This document shows, piece by piece, positions 36,626 to 48,382 of a DNA stretch of 64,000 nt. Numbering within the stretch: the first letter of the stretch is position 1; each line of letters opens with the position of its first letter. Location of the stretch: assembly GCA_029844215.1 (NCBI GenBank), contig JAQGDG010000047.1, positions 1-64,000 on the forward strand, given 5' to 3'. Source of the DNA: Przewalskia tangutica (lineage: Eukaryota > Streptophyta > Magnoliopsida > Solanales > Solanaceae). The position numbers were made by a program, and so were the translations under genes. The notes under the pieces are model-generated. The model made no database searches and was not told the DNA's origin. It was given only the letters and a program-made list of their open reading frames with translations.

Positions 36626-39600
36626 TGTTATACCCCGTAGTTCCAGGGTATGTATGCGAGGACGTACGTACGAGAATATGACAGAAAGATTGGGAAGGAA
36701 GAAAGAGGCGATTTTTCCACGGAAAAGTTTCCGGTTTTTGTGAAGGAAAAAGGTTCGTTAATGGGAATTGGATTCCCAGATTTGGTATTCAGACTTCCTG
36801 GAATATTAGAGAATTATGGAATTTTATTTTCGGAAATGGTCACGTGGGGCCCACGGGAGAAATTTACGGTTTTGTGGGGCCCACTTTGTTTTCGAGATTT
36901 TGGCCATTGTGGATATTTTCGGAAGTTGTTTTATTTTGGGCCAATAGGAGGGTGACACGTGTCACCCCCGCCTAGGTGGCTTGGCCGAATGGCATTTGTG
37001 CACAACACCCGGTTAGAGTCGTTTTTGACGAAACGGTTTACAAAACATGCGAGGGGAAAATTTCGGCTATGTCTTTTGTTATTTTTTCGGATTTTTACGA
37101 GAGACCGAACATTTTGGACCAACGAGAGGCGGCACTTGGCACCTCTCATTGGTGGGCAAGGTGGCGCGGCACTGACGACTTTGGGGTGTCAAGTGGTAGA
37201 TATTTTTGGTAGATATTTGTGAGGGTTTTAAGGAGTAGGGTCTAGGGGGCACTTGGGTGAATCTTGGCCTTACACTTGCTATACACTTGGCTAGATCTTG
37301 GCCATTGGTTGGCCTTGGCTTGTGCTATAAATACCCCTCTCCTTTGATGAACTTCTTCATCCTAAATATTTCCTAAGTGTTAAAATCCCTCCCTCTCCCC
37401 TCTTGTTGACTCTCGTCCAAGAGCCCCTCTCCCCCTTTGAAAGGCCCCCTTGGCCGAGAGCCCTCTCCCCCCCCCTCCTAGTAGTGTGGCCGTGGGGGAC
37501 CCCCACTGCTAGTTGCTTTCGTATAATACCCCTTTGGTGGTGTAGAAATACTCTCGACAGTATTGTTATAATGCCCACATTACCTGAGCCGTATACCTTG
37601 TTGGATTCTAAGGTTATACCTATCTGAAAAGCCGTAAATACTATTATACTTCCGTCAGTCACAAAACCGAAACCCTAGGAAAATCTCCATAGTCCGTTGG
37701 AGTATTGTGTAGAAGTTGGTTAGAACTTCTAAGGGTGGTTTAGAGCGGGTTGGAGCGCTCGGAGTTGGAGCTAAACGATTGCCCAGGATCGACTTTATAC
37801 TTGGATAATTATGGGCTTATCGAGGTAAATATCTTGTCCCTCTATTGTAATTGGAAATTACATGATTGTTAGACTATAGTTGAAGTATACTATATGTAGA
37901 ACTGAACGTTGTTTTCGTGATGTCTTTTGACTTAAGCCCAATAATAAGAAACCTTTTCAAAGAAGAATCAGAATTACATAGGGCTGTATTACAGTAGACT
38001 TGTGTAGTAGTACCGTGGAGTAGAATTGTACCCGTTAGGGTTAGACGTATAACCCCCCCCCCTGGTTGGCTTGGTAGCCGGCCTCGATAGAGGAGGAGAT
38101 TTACGCTGTTGCGGGGGGGGGGGGAGGTGCTGCCGAATTTTCGGTAGAATGTTCTACGATGAGATCTAAATGTTAATAAGCGCCTTGTGGCCTTATAGGT
38201 TGAAGTACTACGTGTGGCGCGATCTACTTGGCTTAAGGAGTAGCCGACGGTTTGGAGCGTTTTGCTATTAGTCGATACTCGTCGCGAGGTATGTGAACCT
38301 CTTCATATCTCTTCTAGCATGATACGTGTGAACTATGTAGTACGGTGAGCGTACGTGTGCTAAACGTATTTGATTGGTTTAACACATAAAGTGTTATAAC
38401 CGCTTTATGGGAAGTTGGTTATAATGACTTTATGTTGGTAAGAAAATACTTGTGGTCTTTAAAAGGTAAATCGATTTGAACTATAAGCGCTTGTTATGTG
38501 TTAATAAAGGACTTGAAGTATTTCAAAAGATTTTTGAATCATTTTGAAAGAAGAAGTAATACTTGGTTTTGAAAAACTTAAGAGTTATACTAGCTTTATG
38601 GGAAGTTAGGTATAGCGGCTTAAGAATGTTTCTTGATTTGGAAATCGAACGTATCGACCAACCAACTGCGGCGTTAATAAAAGGAAATGTTTTGACTAAT
38701 TAAGTATTATTAAAACCAAGAGAAACTTCCATCTGCATAGAAGCTAAGATGAGACAAAATGATATTTCCTAGATCACTACTTTGTAATAAGATTGTTATA
38801 AACAAGAATATCCTACTCACATATAAGACTTATGTGTCTCCGATTGTTTAAAAGAGAATTATATTCTTAAATGAATAAGGCTATGAACCACGAAACCTTT
38901 CTAAAATAAGAAACGTGAACATTTGAAATTAGGCAAACTTGGACGTTTGGAAAATAATGTTGTTACTTGATTTTACAAAGGTAAGTGTTTTGGTTTATCT
39001 AAAAAGATCACTCTATTTTATACTACGGGTATTGTGTGACTTATGTGAAAGCAACGGATCTTTTAAAAGATTTAATGTATGAAGTACTTTAGGGTAGATA
39101 CCGAACTTGTTAGCTTAAAGTACCTTGTGTGTATAACTTGATTGTGTTGGTTTGTGATAGCCTTGTAATACTTTCTTGTTGATTGATAAGTAAACATGCT
39201 AGGATGCTACGTGTGTTAGTATCTTGTGATGTTGCGTAAAGGGTTTTCCTTTGTTGTGCTTATGTTGCTTAACGATAAGTCATTGTGTTAGTATTTTACA
39301 TCACTCATCTCTTGAGATGATTCCGGTTAAGCCGCCCTCCGCGGGGTAGACTCAAAGCGGTCGATGGACCTATGATTCGAGAATACCTCACGCAGTCCCA
39401 GGGCCTATGCGAGCTACGAGAGTTCCGTGTTAGTGTCGTCGCTTATGGGCATGCGTCCATGGCCATGCGGTCGCGAAGTCGGGGCGAGTCCGGGAGTATA
39501 CCCTCGATGCGGGAATACCTCATGCGGGCGATGAGATTGGCCTATCTGAGTCGCGGAAAGTTCGGGGCTAGACGCGCATTAGATCTTTGCGGGCAAGTGG

Positions 39601-40394
39601 CCGCTTTGATCATGTGACGGTCAGACAGATCTTAATCTGATTCGCTACGACCTTGATGGTACTGCGGTGTTAGTAGTCGGCTATGCCTTCGCATTACCTC
39701 GTGCGGTTTCATTATGGCACATGTGGGACACGGTGTTCATGTGTGTTCCTTGGTGCTTTTATATCATAAAGCACGGCGATGATGAAGGTATTCCACGGGC
39801 ATGATTGATATTGTGGGCGTGAGACCCATTGTTATATTTTAGTGATGACTTGAGGGCGTGAGTCCCTGACTTGATATGACTGCTTGTTTATTGTGAACTG
39901 TAGTTTTGTTATCATACATGTCTCCTGTTTTATATAGACTGCTATGATTTCATTTCTGATATTTTCGATTTACATACTCTGCACTGTCTTGACCTCCTTG
40001 GGCCGCGTTCATGCCGCGGTAAGGTACACCGATCGTTGATCCTCGCCTTGGGTCACGATTCGCGCTTAGGAAAGCTCCGCTTCTCGGAGGCTTGTCTTCG
40101 TATAGTCCCCTGTTGTTGTAGGTGCTTATTCGAGGGTATGACGGCCACTGTCCGTCGTTGTTGTCATATCATTCGTAGAGGTCTGTAGTAATCGCTGTGG
40201 CGGGGTTTGTAAAAAGGATTAAACTGCTCATGTTGAAAAAGTTGTTATTTACATATATGCCGAAGGCAAGTTTTTCTCAGTTATTGTTTCATATTTCATA
40301 ATATGTCTTGTATCGTTTATGTTCCGTGATTACTCGATGTTGTATCACTAGGGTGCCCGGTAAGGCACGATCCGGCTCGAAATCGGTCGTGACA
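36626..40394 (+). mobile_element. Element F, 3' LTR
   Basis: A 3.77 kb LTR from TGTTATACCCCG to GGTCGTGACA, the near-identical partner of 30843-34574. Differences between the two cluster at CAG/CTG/CCG triplets and in C or G runs (C run at about 38050, G run at about 38110). After 40394 the minus-strand LINE resumes. Confidence 0.94.
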
Positions 40395-42298
40395 CCCACA
40401 AGAATCGAAAGCGGCTGAACGCGCTTATTAAGCACCGCGGTATGAAGCGGAAAGGCCCGGAACCAAAATCCTTCCACACCCTCAATGACGGACCGAATGA
40501 GCTCAAGCTTCCCGGCATAAGATAGTGAGTGATGCCCCCATTTCCGTATGTACCCGAAAATGGCATCAGTGAGAGGAGCAAACTGACCAACTGAAACCGA
40601 GAGCGGAGCCAAAGGAACCCCCAGATAGCGTACGGGAAATGATCCCTCCGAAAACCCAACTCTGCTGATGATCGTGTCCCGGCTCACACCGTGTACCCCT
40701 GCCAAGTAAATAGATGATTTGGCGGGGTTCAAGGACAACCCCGAAACCGCCTCCAAGCTCTCAAGACACTCCATGAGCACCGCAACCGAACTCTCATCCC
40801 CCCTAGCAAATAACATGAGGTCATCCGCAAAGGCAAGATGTGTAAGACCCAGACTGCCACACTTAGGATGAAAATTGAACCCGGAGTTTGTAGTCTTCAA
40901 CCTCAGCATCCTAGAAAAGTACTCAATACAAAGGATGAACAAAGTAGGGGACATAGGATCACCTTGCCTCAGGCCGCGTTCACCCTTGAAATAGCCGTGA
41001 AGTTCACCATTTATGGATATAGAAAATGATGGCGTAGTGACACATTCCATGACCCATCTCACAAATCTGTCCGGGAACCCAAGACCACGCAAAACCGAAT
41101 CCAGAAAACCCCAAGATACCGTGTCAAATGCCTTCCGGAGATCAACCATTAGCATACACCTTGGTGAAGTCCGCGTCCTGTTGTACCCCTTGACAAGTTC
41201 CTGAGCAATGAACACGTTGTCTACCAAGTTCCGTCCTTGTACAAACGCACCTTGGCACTCATTTACAATAGTGTGCATGAAGGCAGACATGCGGTTTGCA
41301 AGAATTTTTGTAATGATCTTATAAACCACAATAGTAAGGCCGATTGGACGGAAGTCACTAACCTTCGGATTCGTATCCGTCTTCGGAAGAAGGGCAATGA
41401 TGGTGTGATTCAATTGCTTCAATAGGACCCCCGTCGAGAAGAACTCCCGAACACCTCGAACTACATCTCGGCCGACCACTTCCCATCGTGACTTGAAGAA
41501 AGCCGAAGAGAAACCATCCGGGCCCGGAGCCTTGTCATTACCTATATCAAATAACGCATCATGAACCTCCTTCTCAGTCACGGCCTGTACTAGAACATCA
41601 CGGTCATCCTCACCAAGTTTCGGCCCCGCATCAAGGACAGCAGGGTCAATAGGCTCCGAATCCCGCGGAGTACCCAGCAAGTTCTTGTAGAAATCAACAA
41701 GCATATCTGCCACTTCCTCGTGAGATGAAGTGCACGTGACATCCTCCTTAACAAGATAAGAAATAGCACTCCTCACATTGTTCGCCTTAATCATGCTGTG
41801 AAAGTACTTGGAGCTTCTATCACCTTCCACCAAGTGCCTACACCTAGCCTTTTGTTGCAAGAAATGCCTTTCTGCTTCAAGTAGTGTCGCGGCTTTAGCT
41901 CTCAAGTCACCAACCTTAGCTTTCAAATTTTCATTCAACGGATCATTCATGTGCTCATCTACAGCTTGCTTGAACTCCAAATTTGCCGCATTGGCCTTTT
42001 GAGCTATACCCCCAAAAGCATTAGCATCCAATTCTCTTAGCGGCTTCTTCAAAGACTTTAGCTTCGTAACCAGACCGTATTGAGCAGTCCCGTCCACATA
42101 GTGATTCCAACAGGAGTCCAGTATGCTATCAAAAGAAGGATGTGTAAGCCACATATTTAGAAACTTAAACGGACGATTACCTCTGGCAGAAGACGTGATC
42201 ACAGAAGTTATAACGGGGCAATGGTCCGAAACCGGTTCCATGGGCAAATAAGTGGCTGAGCAGTCCAAGCTTAAATCACTCCAATACTGATTCATCAA
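40395..42298 (-). pseudogene. LINE ORF2, reverse transcriptase part (635 codons, split by F)
   Basis: The non-LTR reverse transcriptase for target-primed reverse transcription in the nucleus. The open frame begins inside the endonuclease end, with SDHCP at residues 24-28 (the endonuclease's SDH motif). Reverse transcriptase blocks follow: APGPDGF (about 258-264), LLPKTD..DFRPIGL (about 303-321), GAFVQGR (about 350-356), MVDLRKAFD with the first catalytic Asp (about 384-392), GLRQGDPMSP (about 442-451), LAFADDLM with the catalytic DD (about 488-495), and YLGVPL (about 558-563). At residue 635 the frame runs into F's LTR; the true continuation is at 30842 downwards. All catalytic residues seen are present, but ORF2 is broken by F and by upstream frameshifts. 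Confidence 0.93.
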
Positions 42299-42892
42299 GA
42301 CCTATCCGATTTGGACCAAATGGCACCATTCGGTCAAGTGAAGTCGACCACAGGCGAGCATCGGACAGTTCATGCGCCAACATAAAATCACCAAGGTCTT
42401 TCAGAACGTAGGCAGAGAGGGGCGGGCCTCCTACCTTGTCCTGAGTGGAGCAATAAGAGTTAAAGTCACCTAGAATCATCCATGGCTCAACAATACTTGT
42501 ACCTAGCTGAGTAAGATGATCCCATAGCTTCCTTCGTCCCGTGACACTATACACCGGGTACACAAATGTGGCAAAGAACGATACCTGAGTCACCGTACAT
42601 CGAGCATGAACATGGACATGCTGCGAATCCATACCAATCACCTCACAGCTTACTCTGGACGGATCCCAAAGTAATAGCATTCTACCACCATCAATGAAGT
42701 CAAGGTTCGAACAAGATTTCCAAGCGGGAAATCTTTGAGCAGGAAAATTCTTAAGTCTTGCTCGAGTGAACGTAGTCTCAATCGACACCTAGCCACCGAG
42801 TATTGCTGAGCAAGCCTACACACTAGAGATTGTGTGGCTGCCCTATCCAGGCGTCCGCAAAGACCCCGGACATTCCAACATAGTACCTTCAT
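42276..42892 (-). pseudogene. LINE ORF2, endonuclease domain (two frameshifts)
   Basis: The APE-type endonuclease that nicks target DNA. ORF2 starts at 42892 with MKVLCWNVRGLCG, the family's N-terminal WNxRG motif. Near 42780 the frame shifts; the next open frame (42788-42276) carries IETTFTRARL, GRMLLLWDP and PWMILGDFNSYC (the catalytic DFN). Near 42290 it shifts back, since the reverse transcriptase frame (from 42298) is the same as that of 42892. So there are two compensating shifts of opposite sign, and the SDH motif lies in the third segment. Confidence 0.88.
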
Positions 42893-44599
42893 CTAGAAAC
42901 AGAGGAGGATACGGCTCCTCCGCGCTCGAGCCGATTTCGCCCTGCCCCTATACTTCTTTGAAGTGACTTCTTGCCACCCCTCCTTCTCCGCATTACCCTG
43001 TCCACAAATATCCATGCCCGTCGCACCTTCCCTGGCTTCGGATCTGTCTGTAGTAACCGGGCTAGAGGGTATGTTAGAACCCCCTCTGGCCTGGTCCATA
43101 ACCACCTTCTCTTGACCCCTAACACCGCTACCAGAGGCATTAGTAACATTCTGTCCACGAACAACCCGCGAGCTAGCATTACTCTTCTGACCCGCCGGCA
43201 ATGACTTGTCAAAATTCGGAGCTTTGCCCTCACTTCCGGATGCATGCTGCTGGTTCCGGGCTTGCGGGGCAGTCCTACTAGCCACTACATTCCCTGAACC
43301 CTGTGGTATGAAGAGAGGGTTCAAGTGTAGTGACCCTGCATTGGCCACAACCTCCATTCTGCCCGAGTCTGCCCCAACACTTGTACGATTTTTCAGACTC
43401 TGTGAGTGAACAACTTCCGCAGGCTCATCCTCTTTTAACAACTTCTTACACTTCAAATGATTATGTCCGAACATAGAACAGTGATAGCAATAGTCTGGAT
43501 AATTCTCATACTTAACCTTCTGAACGTACCTCCTATCATCCGGCAAACAAACACCAAATTCCATCACGGGCTCCTTGCTCACGTCAATTTCAATCAAAGC
43601 ACGTGCATAGTTCATCTTTGTTCTGTCCTTAGTAAACTGATCCGTATACAGTGGTGTACCTATACGTGAGGCAATTTTGCTAAGTCCGGAAGCACTCCAA
43701 ACTGATAGTGGTACATCCCTCAGCTCAACCCAGACTGGAATGTTTGTGAACAAATCATCGGTAAGCAACGTGCCCTTCTCAACCAGTTTTAGCATCAAAG
43801 TCTTGCCATAAACCATATATGGCCCTCCGTGGAATACCTTGATCATATCCTCCTGCATGAACCGAAAGATAGTCCAACCTCGCCCGTAAGGTATGATTCT
43901 ACACTTTATTCCCTATTTCTTGACAATGGAGTTAAGTGCATCTCTGCCTGGAAACGGACCTGTGAAGCATCCAATGAGACAATGGCCCCAAGTTTCGACA
44001 AAGGGGACTTCATCAGTGGTGTCCAGCTTAACATCATCATCCTTCTGCTCAATGAATTGAAGCCTCATACCCTTCTCCTCTAACCTTGAACCCGCAAACA
44101 CACCGGCATACGATTTCTTTGCCTTGCTAGCCTCTCTGTCAACAGTAGCCTTAGGAACACTCGTCGAATCTATAGCCATATCAGTGAGTTGATCATCCTT
44201 ATTGAGTGAAGAATGACCCACGTTCTGCTCCTGGTCTTGGACAGACCCGCCTCGACCCACCTGACCCGAAGTGGGCCCGATGGGAGCGAAGCGGCCCATA
44301 GCTGCCTTCACCGCGTTGGGCCCAAGACCAGTGGCATCCCGCCCCGACCCAACCCCCTTCCCCTGGCCCAGATCCATCACCCCCTTCCCTGGTCTCTGCA
44401 CCGACCCGCCTTCCACCGCCTGACCCACCCCTGGCCCATGAACACCGATGTGGGCCAGAATTTCATCCGCAAGCCTGGGCCCATTAACCTTATCACTCCG
44501 CTCCAGCCCAACACCATTTCCCTGGCCCAAACACACCCTACCCGACCCGTGACTACCCTCCTGCCGTAAGCACACCTGGGCCCACAGCCTGGCCCGCAC
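42893..44599 (-). pseudogene. LINE ORF1, nucleic-acid-binding protein with one nonsense codon
   Basis: The RNA-binding ORF1 protein of plant L1-like LINEs. The N-terminal part (44599-43913) is rich in G/Q and ends FVETWGHCLIGCFTGPFPG, the beginning of a DUF4283-like domain. A TAG at 43913-43915 stops it. The next open stretch (43858-42893, 321 codons) is in the same frame and continues the domain (VWVELRDVPLSVWSASGLSK). Then comes a CCHC zinc knuckle (CYHC...H....C, about residues 124-137 of this stretch) and a long polar tail. Apart from the single stop the gene is open, followed by ORF2 at 42892 with essentially no gap. Confidence 0.9.
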
Positions 44600-44640
44600 C
44601 TAACCCTAGGGTTTTACGCCGCGCCAAACCCTGGGTTTTC

Positions 44641-44667
44641 GGACGAATGTTTCTAAGGAGGGGAGAA
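44641..44667 (+). mobile_element. Element E, last 27 bp of interior with polypurine tract
   Basis: GGACGAATGTTTCTAAGGAG and GGGAGAA: the right arm of the conserved hairpin followed by the polypurine tract. The left arm is missing because the LINE's 5' end joins exactly in the hairpin loop. Confidence 0.8.
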
Positions 44668-45067
44668 TGTTATACCCCGTATTTTCAGAGTATGTACGTG
44701 AGGACGTACGTACAAAAAGTTAAGCCTTAAGTTAGGCAAGGGACGAAATTTGTGCACAACTACCGAAAAGAATTGTTTTTTTAAACGCAAACGTTTTCCA
44801 AACTTTGCGAAGGGAAAATTACGGTTGCAACATTAATAATTTTTGCGGATTTTTCCGAGAGATAAAATATTTTGGACCAACGAGAGGGCGACACTTGTCA
44901 CCCTCAAGTGGACGACTTTGTGGGCAACATTCTTGGCGTTTTTTTGGTCAAGGAGTTGGTAGGATATTTTTTGTGGTAGATGAGTAAGTGGGACCCACAC
45001 AACACTTGTCCAAATCTTGACCCTCCACTTGCCCACCACTTGTCTTAATCTTGGCCATTGATTGGCC

Positions 45068-45075
45068 TATAAATA
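45068..45075 (+). promoter_or_regulatory. LTR promoter TATA box, element E
   Basis: TATAAATA 400 bp into the LTR, preceded by TTGGCCATTGATTGGCC, as in A. Confidence 0.65.
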
Positions 45076-46030
45076 CCCCCCTTGAGTTGAAGACTTCTTC
45101 ATCCCTAAAACATTTTCTAAGTCTTGAAAATCCTCCCCCCCTTCTTGTTGCTCTCGTCCAAGAGCACCCCTCCCCCTTTGTGAGCCTTGGCCGAAACATC
45201 CTCCCCCCCCCTCTTGAGTGTTGTCTCGTAAAAATACCCCCCCCTGGTAGAAAAGTATTCTCCAAGTATTGTTACTATTCCAAAATACCTTGGCCCAAAT
45301 ACCTTGTAGTATTCCAAGGTTACCCCTATACTAAAGCCCAGAAATACTACTATACTTCCCTTCAGTCACAAAACAAAACCCTAAGGAAAATCTTCACAGT
45401 TGGTTGAAGTATTAAGAAGAAGTTGCGTAGAACTTCTAAGGGTTGTTTGGAGCGGGTTGGAGCGCCCAGAGTAGGAGCTAAACGTTGCTCAGGATCGACA
45501 TTTAAACTTGGATAATTTTGGGCTTACCGAGGTAAATACTCTTGTCCTTCTATTGTAATTGGAAATTACATACTGTAGTAGTATAGAAATGAATATAAGA
45601 TACTTAGAAGGATATTACAGAAGAGAATTGAACTGTAATAGAAGGATATTACAGAAGAGAATTGAACTGAAATCACATCAGAAGAATATTAAAGAAGAAG
45701 ATTAAACTGTACTTACATAGGACTGTATTTGCAGTAGACTTGTGTAGTTTAACGGGTAGGGAAGTGCTGCCCGATTTTCCGTAGAATAGAGAACCCCCTG
45801 CTTAGAATATTCTACAGAGTAGTCTAGACGTTGATAGACGTATATGGCCTTTATAGGTTGAATGTTCTGCGAGTAGCATGTTCTACTTGAATGGTGGACA
45901 AAGCTAGCCGGGTTATAGCCGTGGAGCGTTTTGCTAATTGTCGATAATCGTCGCGAGGTATGTGATTCTTTCTATCCTCTTGAGCATGATATTTTAAAAG
46001 AATATATATAGTACGGTAGACGTACGTGTG

Positions 46031-46682
46031 TTAACTGAACGTGGTTTTACTGCGATGTCTTTTGACTGGAGTCTAAATAATAAGAATCTTGAAGTATTTC
46101 AAAAGAATTAAGAATCGTTTTTTAAAGAAGAGTAATACTTGGTTTTAAAAGCTTAAGAGTTATACTAGCTTTATGGGAAGTTAGGTATAACGACTTAAGA
46201 GAGATAAAAGGAACAATTTACTTAATTGTTTTGGAAAGCCTTATATTGATTTCGGAAATGAGAATAAGTATCGAACAAACCACAGCCGCGCTAATAAAGG
46301 GAAATGTATTGACTAATAAAGTATTATTAAAACCAGTAGAAACCTCCATCTACTGAACGTGTTAACTGAACGTGGTTTTACTGCGATGTCTTTTGACTGG
46401 AGTCTAAATAATAAGAATCTTGAAGTATTTCAAAAGAATTAAGAATCGTTTTTTAAAGAAGAGTAATACTTGGTTTTAAAAGCTTAAGAGTTATACTAGC
46501 TTTATGGGAAGTTAGGTATAACGACTTAAGAGAGATAAAAGGAACAATTTACTTAATTGTTTTGGAAAGCCTTATATTGATTTCGGAAATGAGAATAAGT
46601 ATCGAACAAACCACAGCCGCGCTAATAAAGGGAAATGTATTGACTAATAAAGTATTATTAAAACCAGTAGAAACCTCCATCT
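46031..46682 (+). repeat. 331-bp tandem duplication inside E's LTR
   Basis: Two copies, beginning TTAACTGAACGTGGTTTTAC at 46031 and again at 46362, look identical over about 320 bp, up to AAACCTCCATCT. The joint reads CATCT-ACTGAACGTG. Other LTRs carry this stretch once. It is either a very recent duplication or an assembly slip. Confidence 0.9.
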
Positions 46683-48382
46683 GCATAGAAGCTAAGATGA
46701 GACAAAATGATATTACATTTCCTAGATCATGGCTGCTTTAATAAGATTGATTATGAACAAGAATAACCTACTCACATATAAGGCATATGTTTCTCAGATT
46801 GTTTTAAAAGAGAATTATATCATTAAGTGATTAAAACTATGAACTACGAAACCTTTCGAAAATGAGAAACTTGAGCATTTGAAATTAGGCAAACTTGAAC
46901 GTTTGGAAAATAATGTTGTTACTTGATTTTACAAAGGGAAGTGTTTTGGTTTACTTAAAAAGTTAGCCACTCTATGTTTATACTACAGGTATTGTGTGAC
47001 TTTTGTGAAAGAAACGGATCTTTTAAAGAGTTAATGTATGAAGTACTTTGGGGATAAAAACCCGAACTTGTTAACATAAAGTAGAAAGTACCTTGTGTGA
47101 ATAACTTGATTGTGTTGGTTTGTGATAGCCTTGTAATACATTCTTGTTGATTTGATAAGTAAACATGTTTAGGATGCTACGTGTGTTAGTATCTTGTGAT
47201 GTTTGTGTAAAGGGTTTCTGATTGTGCTTATGTTGTTTAACGATAAGCCGTTATGATAGTATTGTACCACTCACCTCTTGACATGATACAGGGGTTAAGC
47301 GCCTCCGACGCGGTATACCTCGTGCGATGCAGGACTATGATTCGAGAATACCTCATGCGGGTCCAGGGGACCTATGCGGAGCTACGAGAGGTCCAGGTTA
47401 GTGTGCGGTCTTTATGGCCATGCGATACATGTGGCCATGCGGATCGCGAGTCGGGGCGATGCGGAGTAGCTACCACCGATGCGGGAATACCTCATGCGGG
47501 CCTATGTGTGTGGCCTATGCGAGTGCGGGAAGTTCCAGGATTAGACGCGCACATTTGATATTGCGGGCGAGTGGCCAGCTTCGATCATATGGCGGTCTAG
47601 AAAGACCTCGTGATACAGTTTATGACCTTGTTGGTACTGTGGGTTTTAGTAGTCGGCTATGCCTTCGTACTTACCGTCAGCTTTATTATGACACGTGGGA
47701 CACGTGTTCATGTGTATTCCTTGGTGTTTTTATATCATAGACTGCCGGCAGTGAGGAAGGTATTCCACGGGCATGATTGATGTTGTGGGCGTGAGACCCA
47801 TAGTTATATTTGATTGATGACTTTGAGGGCGTGAGTCCCTGACTTGACATGACTGCTTATTTATTGTGAACTGTAGTTTGGTTATCATACATGTCTCCTG
47901 CTTTATATAGACTACTATGATTTCATTTACAGTATTTTCAGTTTCACATACTTGGTACCTGTTGTACTGACCTCATTTGGGGGGCTGCGTTCATGCCGCA
48001 GGTAGAGGTACACCAGTTGTTGATCCTCGCTCATAGGGTCACAGTTCAGCGTTTGGGAAGCTCCGTTTCTCCGGAGGCTTATCTTGGGTATAGTCCCCTG
48101 TCGTTGTAGGTACTTACATTCAGGGGTATGGCGGGCCCTGTCCCGCCATTGTTGTTATATCATTCTTAGAGGTGCATGTAATCTTTGTTGTGGCAGAGTT
48201 TGTAAAAGGGATGTAGCTGTTCGGTTCGTTATATATAAGCGAAAGGCAATTTTCTCGAGATAAAGCTCTTTCACTTCATATTATTTCATGTCTTGTTTTA
48301 TATTCCGCTGATTACTCTGATGTATGTCTACTTGGGTGCCCGGGTAAGGCACCAGTCACGGGCCCGGGTTCGGGTCGTGACA

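Larger units (their letters stand above)
40395..44640 (-). mobile_element. LINE, 5' portion (ORF1, endonuclease, reverse transcriptase)
   Basis: An L1-like plant LINE on the minus strand. From right to left it holds ORF1 (to 42893), the ORF2 endonuclease (42892 down) and the reverse transcriptase (to 40395), where F interrupts it. Its 3' part is 29891-30842. Unlike the surrounding LTR elements it keeps long open frames and many CAG/CTG triplets. The 5' end is at about 44640, just after the 5' leader GGGTTTGGCGCGGCG on the minus strand. There is no target duplication matching the left flank GCCATAG; instead the right flank is the end of element E's interior. Confidence 0.93.
44668..48382 (+). 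mobile_element. Element E, 3' LTR (complete)
   Basis: A 3.7 kb LTR from TGTTATACCCCG to CGGGTCGTGACA, the cleanest copy of this LTR type in the window. Marks in order: CACTTG variant of the U3 palindrome near 44886, TATA box 45068-45075, AGGTAA 45530-45535, palindrome 45554-45570, an exact 331-bp tandem duplication (46031-46682), CTGCCGGCAGTGAGGAAGG near 47742, and the CTATGCGG block at 47290-47590. It is not followed by a PBS but by AAAATCTAACC of G's LTR (seen intact at 53879), so it is a 3' LTR inserted in G. The right target copy is AAAAT (48383-48387). Confidence 0.92.

Noticed and set aside
40838..41425. Plus-strand ORFs opposite the reverse transcriptase
   Set aside because: They are antisense shadows of a well-supported minus-strand ORF with reverse transcriptase motifs.
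44213..44569. Plus-strand ORF opposite the LINE ORF1
   Set aside because: It is the shadow of the GC-rich ORF1 N-terminus on the other strand.
44668..48382. E's LTR as C's own 3' LTR (a single C-E element)
   Set aside because: C already has a matching 3' LTR at 18490-29890 of a shorter subfamily, and C's 5' LTR remnant pairs with that one.
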